A stretch of 64,000 nucleotides of DNA from Gymnothorax reevesii. Taxonomy: Eukaryota; Chordata; Actinopteri; Anguilliformes; Muraenidae. The notes beneath the pieces are model-generated. The model searched no databases and was not told where the DNA came from. It saw nothing but the letters and a program-made list of their open reading frames with translations. The DNA is taken from the NCBI GenBank assembly GCA_029721435.1, contig CM056586.1, positions 70,023,679-70,087,678 on the forward strand, written 5' to 3'. The first letter of the stretch is position 1. Each line of letters begins with the position of its first letter. Positions 1 through 11,900 of this stretch are shown here, in pieces. Both the position numbers and the translations under genes were made by a program.

Positions 1-934
1 ATCATTCAGCATTAATGTTGTCTTCACAGATTTGCAAGTTACCTGTGCCAGGTGCACAAATGCTTCTCATACCATTATGGACGATGGCCTTTGAAGTGTG
101 CACTGGAAGAAAAAAAATTCCCTCTCCTTTTTAGCCTGGAGGATGAAATGTGCTTGATTTGAAACACGAATTTCACATTTTGATTAGTCAGACCACAGGA
201 CAGTTTTGCCCTTCGCCTCAGTCCATCTTCAATGAGATCGAGCCCAGAGAAGGCGGCTTTATTTCTGGATCTTGTTGATATATGGTTTTAACTTCATATT
301 GCAGATTTTTTACTTGAATTTTTGGATGCTGCAAAAAACTGTGTTCACTAACAATGGGTTTCAGACATCTTGATCCCACGCAGAGATTTTCATAACAAAA
401 TTCTATTTTTTCTCAATGCAGTGCTGCCTGAGGGCCTGAGTATCATGGCCAGTCAGTAATGGTTTTCGGCCCTGTCCTTCGCGCATAGAGATTTCTCTAG
501 ATTCTCTGAATCTTTTAATTATATTATGTACTGTAGATGGAATCCCCAAATTCTTTGCAATTTTGCGTTTGCCCTGGCAATCTTTCACAGCGACTATGCC
601 TCCCTGGGGAGCTCTTTTTATACCCAATCATGTTACTGACCTGTTGTCAATTAATGTAATTGACTGCTAGATATTCTACCTGGTTTGCTTTTATGGTATC
701 ATGAAAATTTTACAGCCACTTGTTGCCCCTGTCCCAACTTTTTTGAGACCTGTTGCTCGCATCAAATTCAAAATGAGCAGATATTTTTAAAAAAATGAAA
801 TTTCTCAGTTTCAGTATTTGATATATTATTACATTGAATTAAATGTAGGGTTTGAATGATTTGCATATCATTACATTCTGTTTTTATTTGCAGTTTACAC
901 AACATCCCAACTTTCTGGTAAATGGGGTTGCGTA
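1..934 (-). mobile_element. Tc1-like DNA transposon fragment, cut by window edge
   Basis: The minus strand encodes a helix-turn-helix block typical of Tc1/mariner transposases at 403-627 (residues KIAKNLGIPSTVHNIIKRF). The rest of the transposase region, at 1-400, is broken by stops and shifts. The right end (about 880-934) reads, on the reverse strand, like the left end of the Tc1 copy at 54707-56864: a CAACCCCA-type tip followed by an AGTTGGGA block. The two are therefore one family. The other terminus lies outside the window. Known role: cut-and-paste transposition by a DDE transposase. This copy is inferred to be dead. Confidence 0.8.
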
Positions 935-1969
935 CATCTTGGTAAAAATCATTTTTCCATTGGGCTTAACTAGTTCTCCTGGACCACTGGCTGGCTAAAA
1001 TGTTGAATCGATAGCCCACTTCCATGTATTGCTGAAGATATGACACTTCAGCGTGTGGCCAAATGCATTTCATCTTGCTGAAATTCTCCAACCAAACCAC
1101 CTCGAGAATTAACCAAGGAAGACATTTAATGATGAGTATGTATTTAGAACAAAGGTAAAACAAGGAGTGAAGAAGTTGATGTTAGCTGAACAGATTTAAT
1201 TTCCTTCAAGAAAAAATGCCATTAATTTGCACAGGAGCGACCAAGCAAATGTTTTCAGGAACCTAGAATTTTTTTTTTTTGTCTGATATATTCATTTTTT
1301 ATTTTCCTTATTCATGCTTCGGTGGATAAAAGGCACATTCAAGACACCAAATGTGACTATAAAAATGCTTCCAAACAATGTTTGTTTTTCTGTAAAGACA
1401 GTTTATACAGTCATAGCTTTGACAGAGCCCTGATCTCAACATCATCTCTGCTGCCTGAGGACACCCGGCGAGACAAACGCCAGTAAGACTGAGACTGCAG
1501 AAGCACTGTGGCGACTTCTCCAATAGGCTCTGGGCAACCAAACAGCCAATTATCTTATCAACCTATAACACTGCAGGAAAGGGTTAATAATTATTTGGCA
1601 GTGTCATCACAGCAAATACAGATTAGATTTAGATTTTTTTTTGACAGTTCGCAAATCTTTACAATACATTTTTGAATTTTCAGAAACCTTTCTTTTAATG
1701 ATTATCATGTGCATCTTTGCTTATGATAATAAATTCAGAGTTTAACAGCTAAATGCATCATTTTGGTCTTGCTAAAAATATGGAAACTTTCTGACAAAAA
1801 TTGAAAGGCTATCTGCATTTATCTCATGAACAACTAACATTGGCTATTGGTTCAACTAACAAAATTAAAGCACATTCTAACATTTGTCCATGTCATAATG
1901 TTTGCTTCTCTAGGACTTTGAGAAACAACTCTTTTTAAAATATTCTCTTTCAGTGAGACTGGTAAACAA
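935..1969. other. Intergenic, no gene seen
   Basis: AT-rich sequence with only short chance reading frames (for example minus strand 1308-1541), none of which resembles a known family. A CTGCAGGAAAGGGTTAA motif near 1571-1587 resembles the ends of the small element at 1970-2268. Confidence 0.5.
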
Positions 1970-2268
1970 TTAACCCTTTCCTGCATGGAGGTCACTACAG
2001 TATACAGCTGTTTAAAAGTGTTTTTTCTCTATATATGCCTGCAACTTTAGGCACTGCTGCATATAGTCCGCGCTAGTGGATGCTATTGCATCATCCCATA
2101 ATGAAAATCCCATTGGCAGGTCATTGCAAAGGGAAAAAGTAGTCCTTTATAGAATAAAGATAGATTTTTTTTTTCCAAACCTTGTTTTACATCCCTAAAG
2201 ATGTGTAAAAACACTTAGTAAAAAAAATCCTTACTGAGTTTATCATAATACATGCATGAGAGGGTTAA
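1970..2268. repeat. Putative MITE with TTAACCCTTT-type ends
   Basis: The left end reads TTAACCCTTTCCTGCATG and the right end CATGCATGAGAGGGTTAA, which are near-perfect inverted repeats about 300 bp apart with no coding capacity between them. TTAA at both tips suggests a piggyBac-type non-autonomous element, but the class is inferred from the ends alone. Confidence 0.5.
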
Positions 2269-5200
2269 TTTTCTTTTTCACTAACTTAAAAAAGTTTTCC
2301 AACCAATATTTTTATTGAATTATCTCCCCCTCGTTTTTATCGTTTGAACCAGTTTGCTAGCCAGTAACTGACAGCCTATCGATGGGACCCCCTCTTCTCT
2401 CTCAATTACTCTCCATGAACTCATCATGAACAAGAGTGGGCCTGACATTAAATGAGTCTAATTTTTTGCCACATTTTTCGGAAACAGCCGGAAGATTTTT
2501 CTTTTTTCTCACTCCCTTTGCCACACTGACCTCAGGTTGCCTTTTTTAAGTAAGGTAGGCATAATAAGCTAAAGCTTTGTTCTACATCTCATTGGTCACT
2601 GTTTAATAAGGTAATGTAGAAGTATTCATTTATTTACATGTACTCTTGTTTTTTGCAAAACTTAAAATGACTGAACTAGGGAGATTTTTTAAACAGTGAC
2701 AGGCAAATAGATAGATGCATCCGCAGAACAAGAAATTTCCGGAAATTTCCTGGCGACCAGTTTGTGCCTGTGTTGGATGTGGGAGAAATGGGGAGACTCA
2801 AAGAAGTCCGTACATTTGTTTTAAAATGTACCGAACTTAACCGAAGCAGTGAACACTGCTGGCCCGGACTTCACCTCCCACTCATTACAGGTAAAAGAGA
2901 AGAAATCACTGACACACTCAGCAGGTGGAGGGGCTGTACTCAAACAGCGCTCCTAAACTTCGGCCTCACTCCTGTTGTTGTTGCAGGCCTGTGTCGTGTC
3001 TTTGTTGTTTGTTAAAGAAGAAGGCTGAACTGTCGGCACTGAGAAAAAATACGTACGTTTGCGCCATACTGATTATTTGGCAATTTTTAGAATGTATATT
3101 TTCAGTGGTCTGAATTCCTGTGACAGAGACGGTGAATGGTTGTCAAGTGCACTTTTTGTCACGGTGTTTTATGACTGTTTGTGTGAGCAGAATGGGCTAA
3201 ACTGCTAAATGACTAATTCTTGCGTGCTCACACTGCTGTCAGTAGAATGCAGCTCACCGGAGGAAGGAATGATCATGTCTGTGCAGTGAACCGAGCTGAT
3301 TCATCACTGTCACCTCCGGAGCCTCGGAGTGAATGTTCTGTCGTGGCCCACGCAGCCATCATTCAGCGGCACCCACGGGCCTCTGCAGCCTGTGAAAATG
3401 ACATCACATAGAGCTGTATTTAAGTGGAATGATATATTTGCACTTCAAATATAGAAGAATTGACAATTTGAGATGTCAAATTGATTTTCTGCTGTACCTG
3501 AAGTTCTCTGCATTCCTCTTGCAGCTGCAAACTTGTTTCTGAAGCACACTTACTTCCCCTGCTTATCAATGAGCTGCACTCTGCTCGTTTCGTCTTTCAA
3601 AATAGTTCACGATGGACATCACTAATCACAGGTCAAGTGACGCATGCGCAGATAAGGCAGTGTATGAATAAATCGTTTTGCCGCATTAATTAAGCTGGCA
3701 GAGGTCATCACTAATGCGATCGGGAGGGATTGTTGGGGCATGATATTTTCTGCAGAACCTTTCTGTTTCATCCTCATGTTGAATGAACTTACTTTTTTTG
3801 TTCTTCAGGCACTTTTTCAAACAATCGATCCGTCAGTAAACCATCTTAAATTAATTACTGGGTGTAATTAGACAAGACAATGATGGTGGCTCATGTATCT
3901 TGCTGTAGCATCAGGCAGCAATTGATAACTTGTGGATTGCAACAACATACCGTACCATCATGATATTACCATAACAAATGTGAAAACACTATGGAAACAA
4001 ACAAAGGACACATTAGCAAACCTTGTTAAGTGCAAAGAATAAAAACTGAAGGTTGACTATATTGGCAATTGGCCTTTTGGCTTTTTTTTTGCTAACATTC
4101 AAACCAATGCATCCATTCTAGTTTCTCGGAAATGGAGGCAGGAATAAACATGCATTAGCTTCATTGCATCCAGCTTGGCTTCACCGAGCCAGATAACACA
4201 AACGTTGAAATGTTCAGATATTCTGTTCATCTCCCGTTGCGTTTTTGCTCAATATCGGGGTCAGGCTGTTTGGGTCTGGTTTGTTTTACTTTCAGCTTTT
4301 TGTAAGAATGTATTTTTTTAAATGGTGCTGGCTGGGGTAAGTCAACAGGGTCCTACGATGCCTCTGTGACACTGGTGGTTTGTTAATAGTAGCAGCGGAG
4401 CAACACACTTCCAGCCATGAATATAAATCCTGACAGAATCTATGCCGCTGACAACAAAAACTTCATGTAATTCAACATTTCAAATATGTTAAAAGCACTG
4501 TTACATCTCTGTCATAATTTACCCCACAGAATATGCCCTTCCTCAGTATCGCACAACAGGGTCATATGAAGAAACGGTGCCAGCTGAAGGGCTGACCGTG
4601 AGATCGCCGAGTTTGTGAAAATCGCGTCAGCAGCTGCACTCGCCTCAGTGACCGTCGCCTCACATTTAGTACCTTACGTCTCTAAATGAAAAAGTAACTC
4701 CTCATAGTCAGTTAACTTAGGTATTTGGACATACATTTGGCTGCTTGGATATGATGTCACATGTGGATTACAATCAGAGCCAATGATTTTTTTGATTGTC
4801 TGTGTCTGGACTGGTTTGATTTTACCAGTCAACATTTAAGGAACTTGCTCACTTCAGTGAAAGCCAGAGGTCATGATTCCATAAATAGAAAGAGGCTGTT
4901 CCAAAATAAATATCTATTGGAGGCAAAAGCCAATGTTCAACAACATAGTATAACATAACATAAAGACTTGTCTGATATTCGCCAAAAGCTCCTCCAGCCT
5001 TTTGAAAATATGTTTTTGACCAATTAGTCAAAAATGAAACTTCTACTTCTAGTTAGTAGAGCGTGGAAGGTTGTTTATATAAATTCATAGGTTTGTAGTT
5101 ATCAGAATTTGCCAACTGCTTCTGTAGTCATCCATCTCCTCTTTTCACAGATCAGCACTCTTGGCAGACATTTTGATTCACTTCAGTTTTGCTTCGCCAA

Positions 5201-5489
5201 CATTCACACTGCCTTCATGCAACTGGATCTTAAGATTTCACTGCCCAGGTAGCAAAGGCACATTGTTCTGTGTCATTGCAATAAGAAACAGAGACTAGAT
5301 GTCAGACGACAGCATACATTACCATGGTTTGCGACAATCTTTGCATTCGGAGATTAATATTGCGCAAATATTGACGCTGGCATCTGTAAATTCCTAAATG
5401 TAATTACTATATAATTATGTAATTGAATTTCCAAATGTCTTGCTTCACTGGCTTACTTTTCCCCAGTCTCTGTGGCATAAATACTGAGT
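2269..5489. other. Intergenic, no gene seen
   Basis: No reading frame here resembles a known protein; the longest frames (2764-3015, 3220-3411, 4761-4958) are short and lack splice or family support. A GGAAATTTCC palindrome occurs near 2740. The stretch probably belongs to the sp9 upstream regulatory landscape, but nothing specific can be assigned. Confidence 0.4.
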
Positions 5490-6430
5490 TATAAAGTCTT
5501 AAATTGGCACATGCACAACAGGCAAAAGTTGACATTTGTATTATGCATCAAGGAGTTAAGAAAACTTTTAAAACTGCATGGGAAAATGAGTTTGGGATGC
5601 AGATCCCTGATGTGACCTGGGAGGAGAGCCTTACAGAGATTAATGCTCAAGGCCTCATTCAACTCTGGGTTCTGCCCAGACTACACTACACCAAGTCAAA
5701 ACTCCATAAGCTCTTTCCAAACGCTTCCCCACAATGTGATAAATGCACCATACATGAGGCAACTCACCTTCATAGCTTTGTTCTCTGTCCGAAGATGGAG
5801 AAATACTGGACAAAAATATTTAATGCATTTTCTGACATTTTTGGTACCCGTATTGAACCCAACTCTATGTTGATTATACCAGGAGTTTTGGATTCTGCAC
5901 CAGCACTGTCAAGATCACAGCGCCAAATTCTCTCTTACGGTTCGATTATAGCTAAAACACTTATACTGACTTTTTGGAAGAAAAAGGAAGTTCCCACATT
6001 TAAGCTGTGGCTCGCAGAAATGACAAACACCCTGCAACTTGAAAAAATAAGATTCTGTCTGAATAAAAAATAGTTACAATTTGACAGGGTCTGGCTGCCC
6101 CTCGTCCACGACCTGACAAATAACCCATAGTGGACGCTCCTTGTGGTTAGTTGTCCACTAAGTATTTTTCGCAATCTGTCCTATCAAATGATCATTTTCC
6201 GTTGCTACCTGTATTGTTTCATACTATGCACTGAGTAGAATAGATGGGAGGGAGGGTAGGTGTGGTGGGAGGTTTATGTATATGTGTGTATTAAGTGTTG
6301 TTGTGTTATCTCTTTGTTTTGTCTTTGTTTTTCTTAAAAGAAAAGAAAATGAATACTGAAAAAGAAAATGTACACAGTGCTACAGCCCAAATATTTTCTT
6401 CAATAAAATATATATGTAAAAAAAAGAAAA
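5490..6430 (+). mobile_element. 5'-truncated L1-like LINE, ORF2 C-terminal end and 3' UTR
   Basis: An open frame at 5504-6073 encodes about 189 residues matching the extreme C-terminus of L1-clade ORF2 proteins. It has a WENEFGMQIPDVTWE block, then a PQCDKC...THLHSFVLCPKMEKYW block resembling the terminal cysteine-rich/zinc-knuckle-like region, then FW and W motifs before the stop. About 350 bp of non-coding sequence follows, ending in an A-rich AATAAAATATATATGTAAAA tail. Endonuclease and reverse transcriptase are absent. This is a typical dead 5'-truncated insertion in plus orientation. Confidence 0.8.
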
Positions 6431-8751
6431 CTTTTGGCTCTCTGCCAAAGAGAGCTGCACAGATAATTAAAGAAATGTTGGCAATGCAGTCTGTACATGA
6501 GATTGTTGTTTGGAAACTTATATGAAGTCTAAAAGTGTGTAACCGCGAAGTTGACGTGTTTTGTTTTTTATTTAACAAGAGGTTTGCAAATAATATTCCA
6601 CTCATAAACAGTGCATTGAACTATTCGCATTTCTTACCCCATGTGTTTGGCTGTAGAAAATTCACGCAATGCAGGAACATTCGTAGGTCTTTGCTCATGA
6701 TCACTGGTTTAAGTGTCCATTCTCTGGTTGGCTTGGGAAATGACAACGGTTAGGGTGGTCAAGGCTGCCTTCTTTGCCCCCCCCCCCCCCCCCCCCTGGG
6801 TGAGAGTGGTCTTGTGTTACATCCATCAATGCATTGTTAAAAACAACACTCCTGGTCATGTTTGCAGTGGGTCAGTGTTTATGGATAATAAATGAAGGAA
6901 TGACCCTCAATTATTTCTTAATTCATGCAAAGCAGTGCTTGATTAAAATATAACCATAAATCTAACAGAACAGAAAACATCTGTGTCGATTTGCTTACGA
7001 ATGTTACAGGCGTGTGGTACAGTAAAAGGGATGAGCTCTTTGAAACATGGGGTCTGTTCCTTTATTTTTGCCATCTGCAGGTTCCAAAATCTCAGCAAGA
7101 GGTGGCAAAAACCAGTCAAATGGAGCATTGGTATCAAGGACCTACCGCCATGATGTCATTTGTGTGACTGATCGACTGAGAAAATAAGCTTTGTTGTCAT
7201 TTTTTGTGTATGTGCCTTTTATTGCGCGCACCTCAGTGCGACACACGAGCAGCAGCTGCCATATCGTGAGCTGGATGTAAGCAGAGTGGAAACGCAGGCC
7301 TACCTAGCGCATGCAGGCCAGACCAACGAGAGCTCAGGAACTAGCGCATGTTCTCGGGACAGAAACTGTGAATGGTTCATTGAAGGTGGCCAATCAAAGC
7401 AGAGAAGAGGCGGGTCCATTTCAAACTTCATGAGATGACAGGCAGAACTAGCATTGTCTGAGCAGTTGTCTCATTTGATTCATCGAGCAAGTGAATAAAA
7501 TGTCAATGAAATACCGACAGATAACATTTGCATGATCTAACCAACCTCTCTGTCTTTGACAATACCAGCTACGCCTGTCATGGTCCAGTGGACCTATCAA
7601 ATTGGCTTGCCTCCTCCCTGCTTTGATTGGTCACCTGAATGGAACCGATCATAATAGCTTCTGCCCTGAACATATTTCGATAAGCAAGATTCTTTTCTGC
7701 AAATCAAGTTGGATAGCGACGTTTGGCAGCTCAGTTACTCAGCATAGTTTCATGGTCTGGTTTCAACCTAGACTGCGCTTGTGGAAACCCAACTGGCCAT
7801 GCGCCATGAGAGAGTTCACCATTAGCAGTTAGCGTAATTTGAGAGAAGGTGGCATCTGTCACTGGTGTTAGTCTCATCTCATCAGGTAAGAACAGCTCTA
7901 CTGGTTGCCTGGACTCATGCAGTCTGCTGCACCACCTGTGAATTAACCATATTCCTCACCAGCATTGATCACATATTCTGAGTAGAAAATGCACTGACAG
8001 AAGGTTGAATGAAAGAAGAAATAGTTGACAAAGTCAGACATCTCAGCTCTGCTGGAAGGTTAGGAGTCATGGAATTTTTGACCTGCTTCCCAATACCCAG
8101 AAATGCCTATAAATCTCCCGTAAATCAGCAATAAAAAATGGAGGTAAGGAAGCTGTGGATTGACAGTTAGACAATCAGGTTGGATCTATAATCCAGAAAA
8201 GAAGGGCTCAGGTGAATGCTTGTGCCAAACTTATTTTGGAGAGGAGTTTCCAATAGAATTCTGCAGTGGGTTGTGGCTTCACTGCCTTAAGAGTCTGAGG
8301 GTTTCAGCTGTCAGAAGACAGGCCACAGGACATTAGTGGGTCATTCACTCAGGAAGACCATGAAACACGGATCGAAAATCTGGAATGAGGTGCTGCACAG
8401 TGGCGCATACAGTCCAGGTCCTGCTCAATAGATGAGCATGAATGGACTGCTGTGATGTGAAAAAAAGTAGCTGATGAAGTGACGCACTTTTGACGTCATT
8501 CTGAACTGGTCTCTCCAGGATTGGACGTGGAGACCAACATGAGCACGGCCACACGTGAGGTAACATTTCAAATTTGCAATAAAATCGGAGTTGGGGGGCT
8601 GAGAGGCATTGGGGGTATTGGAGGTTGTTGCGTGCATCTGAACATACGTACAGGAAAGCGACTGAATAATTCATGGTGAAGACTTGTCCTTAGCAGCTAG
8701 GGCCTGTGTCACCGATACAAGTTAAGCTTAACCATAGACAAAATCCACTTT
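6431..8751. other. Intergenic, no gene seen; poly-C tract
   Basis: No recognisable coding sequence. An uninterrupted run of about 20 C lies at 6777-6796. The remaining small open frames (for example minus 8345-8674) have no family resemblance. Confidence 0.4.
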
Positions 8752-8961
8752 TAACCCTTAGAGCACAGAAAGAATTTTGAAGGAATTAGAAATGTGATTA
8801 TCCTGAGCTGTTGAAAACCTATCGTGAGGCAACTTGTTTAAAGAGCTCCCCTGCGGGAGCTCTTTTAAACAAGTTGCCACTTGACAGGTTTTCAACAGCA
8901 TCTGATTTTAAAACTCACATCATTGGGCAACTATAGTTGCCTGTCGCGCTCCAAGGGTTAA
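8752..8961. repeat. Palindromic TTAA-type MITE, copy 1 of 3
   Basis: The tips are TTAACCCTTAGAGC and GCGCTCCAAGGGTTAA, inverted and ending in TTAA. The centre is a long hairpin: GAGCTGTTGAAAACCTATC... on the left pairs with ...GACAGGTTTTCAACAGC on the right around a GAGCTCCCCTGCGGGAGCTC core. Related copies lie at 51461-51650 and 57461-57642. There is no coding capacity. The TTAA ends point to piggyBac-type mobilisation (inference). Confidence 0.75.
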
Positions 8962-11900
8962 TCCATATCTGTGAAACTGGTCCTCAAGGTTCAAGCCCCA
9001 GCTAACTTCAGGTGGGAGTTGAATGGACTGTTCTTAATCTCCACTTCCTTTTCAATTAAGGCATGCACTCCCAGTTTTGAAATTCTCACTATGACCTTTT
9101 CAGCAGCATCATTCTTAAGTTTGGAGATATAACGTCATCGCTTCATTTGAGGCCTCCATCCAGGGCTGCGTTCATTTCGCAAGAAGACTGCTCATACCTG
9201 AACAGTGGAATCGTTATAGTGGAATCAAACAGGAAAACATCAACTGAATTCCTCCCACGCAGGAGGAGTGGCTTACCTTGCTGCTGGCATAAATATTTTA
9301 TACCAGGGGTGTCCAATCATATCGGCGAAGGACTGGTGTTTGACTGTGACCCCCAATTCAAGCCATTAGCTAATCGTGGCCTCTAATCAAGATCTACTGC
9401 TGTCTTAATTCTGGACAAAATATTGCATCAACTGTGCAGATTCACTAATCTAGCAATGCTTCACAGTGTCATCGGAAGAAAAACAGTGTAACACTCCACT
9501 CCATAAAATGGTTTTAGTAACAGGTATTGCAAATATTTTGAATAGTATCTGCAGTATGTCTAGTGAATTAAATGTTGTACACACATTGCCACTGTAAGTC
9601 TATTTGTGAAAATTTGTCTTATTTCCTATGGATAAAATTTGTACCAACTTACAACAGCAGTTGGTAATCAGTATTCATGAAAACAGAGATGTTGGAATTT
9701 GAAGGAAAACTGCTGCCTTTACAAGGTCAATACAATACAGCAGTTTAACTTTGTTGCATTTAAATTGGCCAAAGAATCAGTCTGTATTGAAATAAAGATC
9801 TCAGAGTGCTCTGTTGGAATTGGTAGACACAATGATGTATTTCGAGTTTAGGAAAATGAACCATAACAGATATTTAATATTTATTATCATGATTGGGCCG
9901 TTAAGAAAAATATGAAAATAAATCTTTTAATCTCTTCCACGCACCGTGACAAAAAAGGTCAACTAAAAACGCATATAAGGTGATGACAGTGTAATATGCA
10001 AGAAGAAAACTGGACGCCTTTCATTCCGACTCCGAATAAAGAAAAGAAGAAAAAATGATTAAAGCCGATCAGTACAGCCAGACTTATGGTACATAGATTT
10101 AATCGGCCTAACTGTTCACAGACAAACAAATAATTTAATAAATTAATTTTATTTAAGTTATTGATGATGATGATGATGATAATAATACTAATACTACTAC
10201 TACTACTACTAATAGTAATAATAATAATAGCCTAATAATGACGACACATGCAATGTAGATTTGAGACTAAAATTACATGCAGACAAGGGATTACTGAAGA
10301 TGGCATTTCCGCATCATTCTGCGGCTGAAGTCGTTGCGAATCGTAACCTGGTTAGAACCTCGCCGGTTCTAAAGACGATTGCTGACACGTGGCATGTAGT
10401 CAGTCGGACTGCGCAGTACAGTGTCTATGATTTGTTTAGACAAAATCTCACTCTCAAGTATAATTATTGTCGGCGATAGTAAAATCTGGTCGGGACCAAA
10501 TCACTCGGCTATAATCGGTGAAAAGTAAGCGGTATGGCTTGACTCCTAATTACGGCGCAATTCAATGTACATTTGCATATTACTGAAATGACGGCCAGAC
10601 AGTGTGAGGGGGATAGTGACAGAGTAGCTACAGGCCAATTCCACAGAACCGACGCAGGCGAATGTATTGTAAATATAGGCTATACATGCGAATAAATTTC
10701 GCATGAAATGGCTCCTCAATGATAGCCTGCTTTATTTCAGTTTGTTGCCAGTCCTGATGTTTCATTACTTAACAACCTCGCATCCACTGTCCTTGGTAAT
10801 TACCTGAAATCTGAAAAGGGCAGAATACAAATGAAATATTGGTGTATGAATCTTGCAAATTCGCAAGAATATCTTGTATTTGTGTTATGAAGTCTCCTCA
10901 AAATGTGAACATGCCATTTATTAGGTTAAAGACGAATGAATTTCAACTCCAGCGAGGTCTGCATAATTTTACCTTCCATAAAAATGCGACAGTTATGAGA
11001 ACTTGAACAATCCTTTCAACTGTCTGCTCATATCTTTTAGGCCCAATATTGTCGATGATCTCTGAGGCCAATAGTTGATTTGTGTAATAATGTGCTGATC
11101 TTTGTGCTGCGTAGCCAGTAAATGTAGGGTACACTGGGTAAAGCCCGTGGGCCTGAGAACACACATTCATTCTCTGTGGGATAAATAAAGTTAAGCTGAT
11201 ATGAAGGCTGTGAATTAATGAATCTCCGTGTCTGTGAACACTGTCTTAATCATGATACGCACAGAGAAGCTTGGGATACGGCAGACGAATTCGCTAGCAG
11301 CTTTCCTCATCGTGCCAGGGAGAACCCATGCCAAAAAACGAGGATGAAGACGTTCATAATCGACAAAAAAAATAAAAATAAATAAATAAATAAAAATGCA
11401 CATTGAAGGAATATATAAGTTTATAATTTGGCCACAGTCTTATAAGGAAAGAATAGCGAAATTTTAGAATAAAAAATACAACATTTTATTTTAATTTGAA
11501 GATGCAATAATCAATATTCAAAAATCACCTGACTTCAGAACAAGTCTTCTGATTGAGATTAAATAGTTAAGATTTGGCCAATAGGCTGAGACGAGTGACC
11601 TTGTTATTAATCACTTTTTTATGATAACGCTACATCTAGCTTACTCAGATGAACAGGTAACCGACAATCTCTTTCAGGATTTAAACATTACCGGCCTACT
11701 AACGTTCTATTAAGCTATTGCATGCGATAAATAAGGATAATCTGTTTGACAACTGACCTGATGCAACTATTCTGGAATTTCATTGAGCTGTTAACTTTAA
11801 ACCAATACCCGGAGCCGTTTAGAATTGAGAAATCCAGGCTATAATAATAATCTATACACGAAGCAAGTCGAAATCCTTTTGTAATAAGTATCATTATAAT

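Noticed and set aside
6777..6796. Poly-C run considered as an assembly gap or junction
   Set aside because: Homopolymer within ordinary sequence; nothing else marks a junction.
10146..10232. Trinucleotide run considered as a CRISPR-like or satellite array
   Set aside because: Simple compound microsatellite; no spacer-repeat structure.
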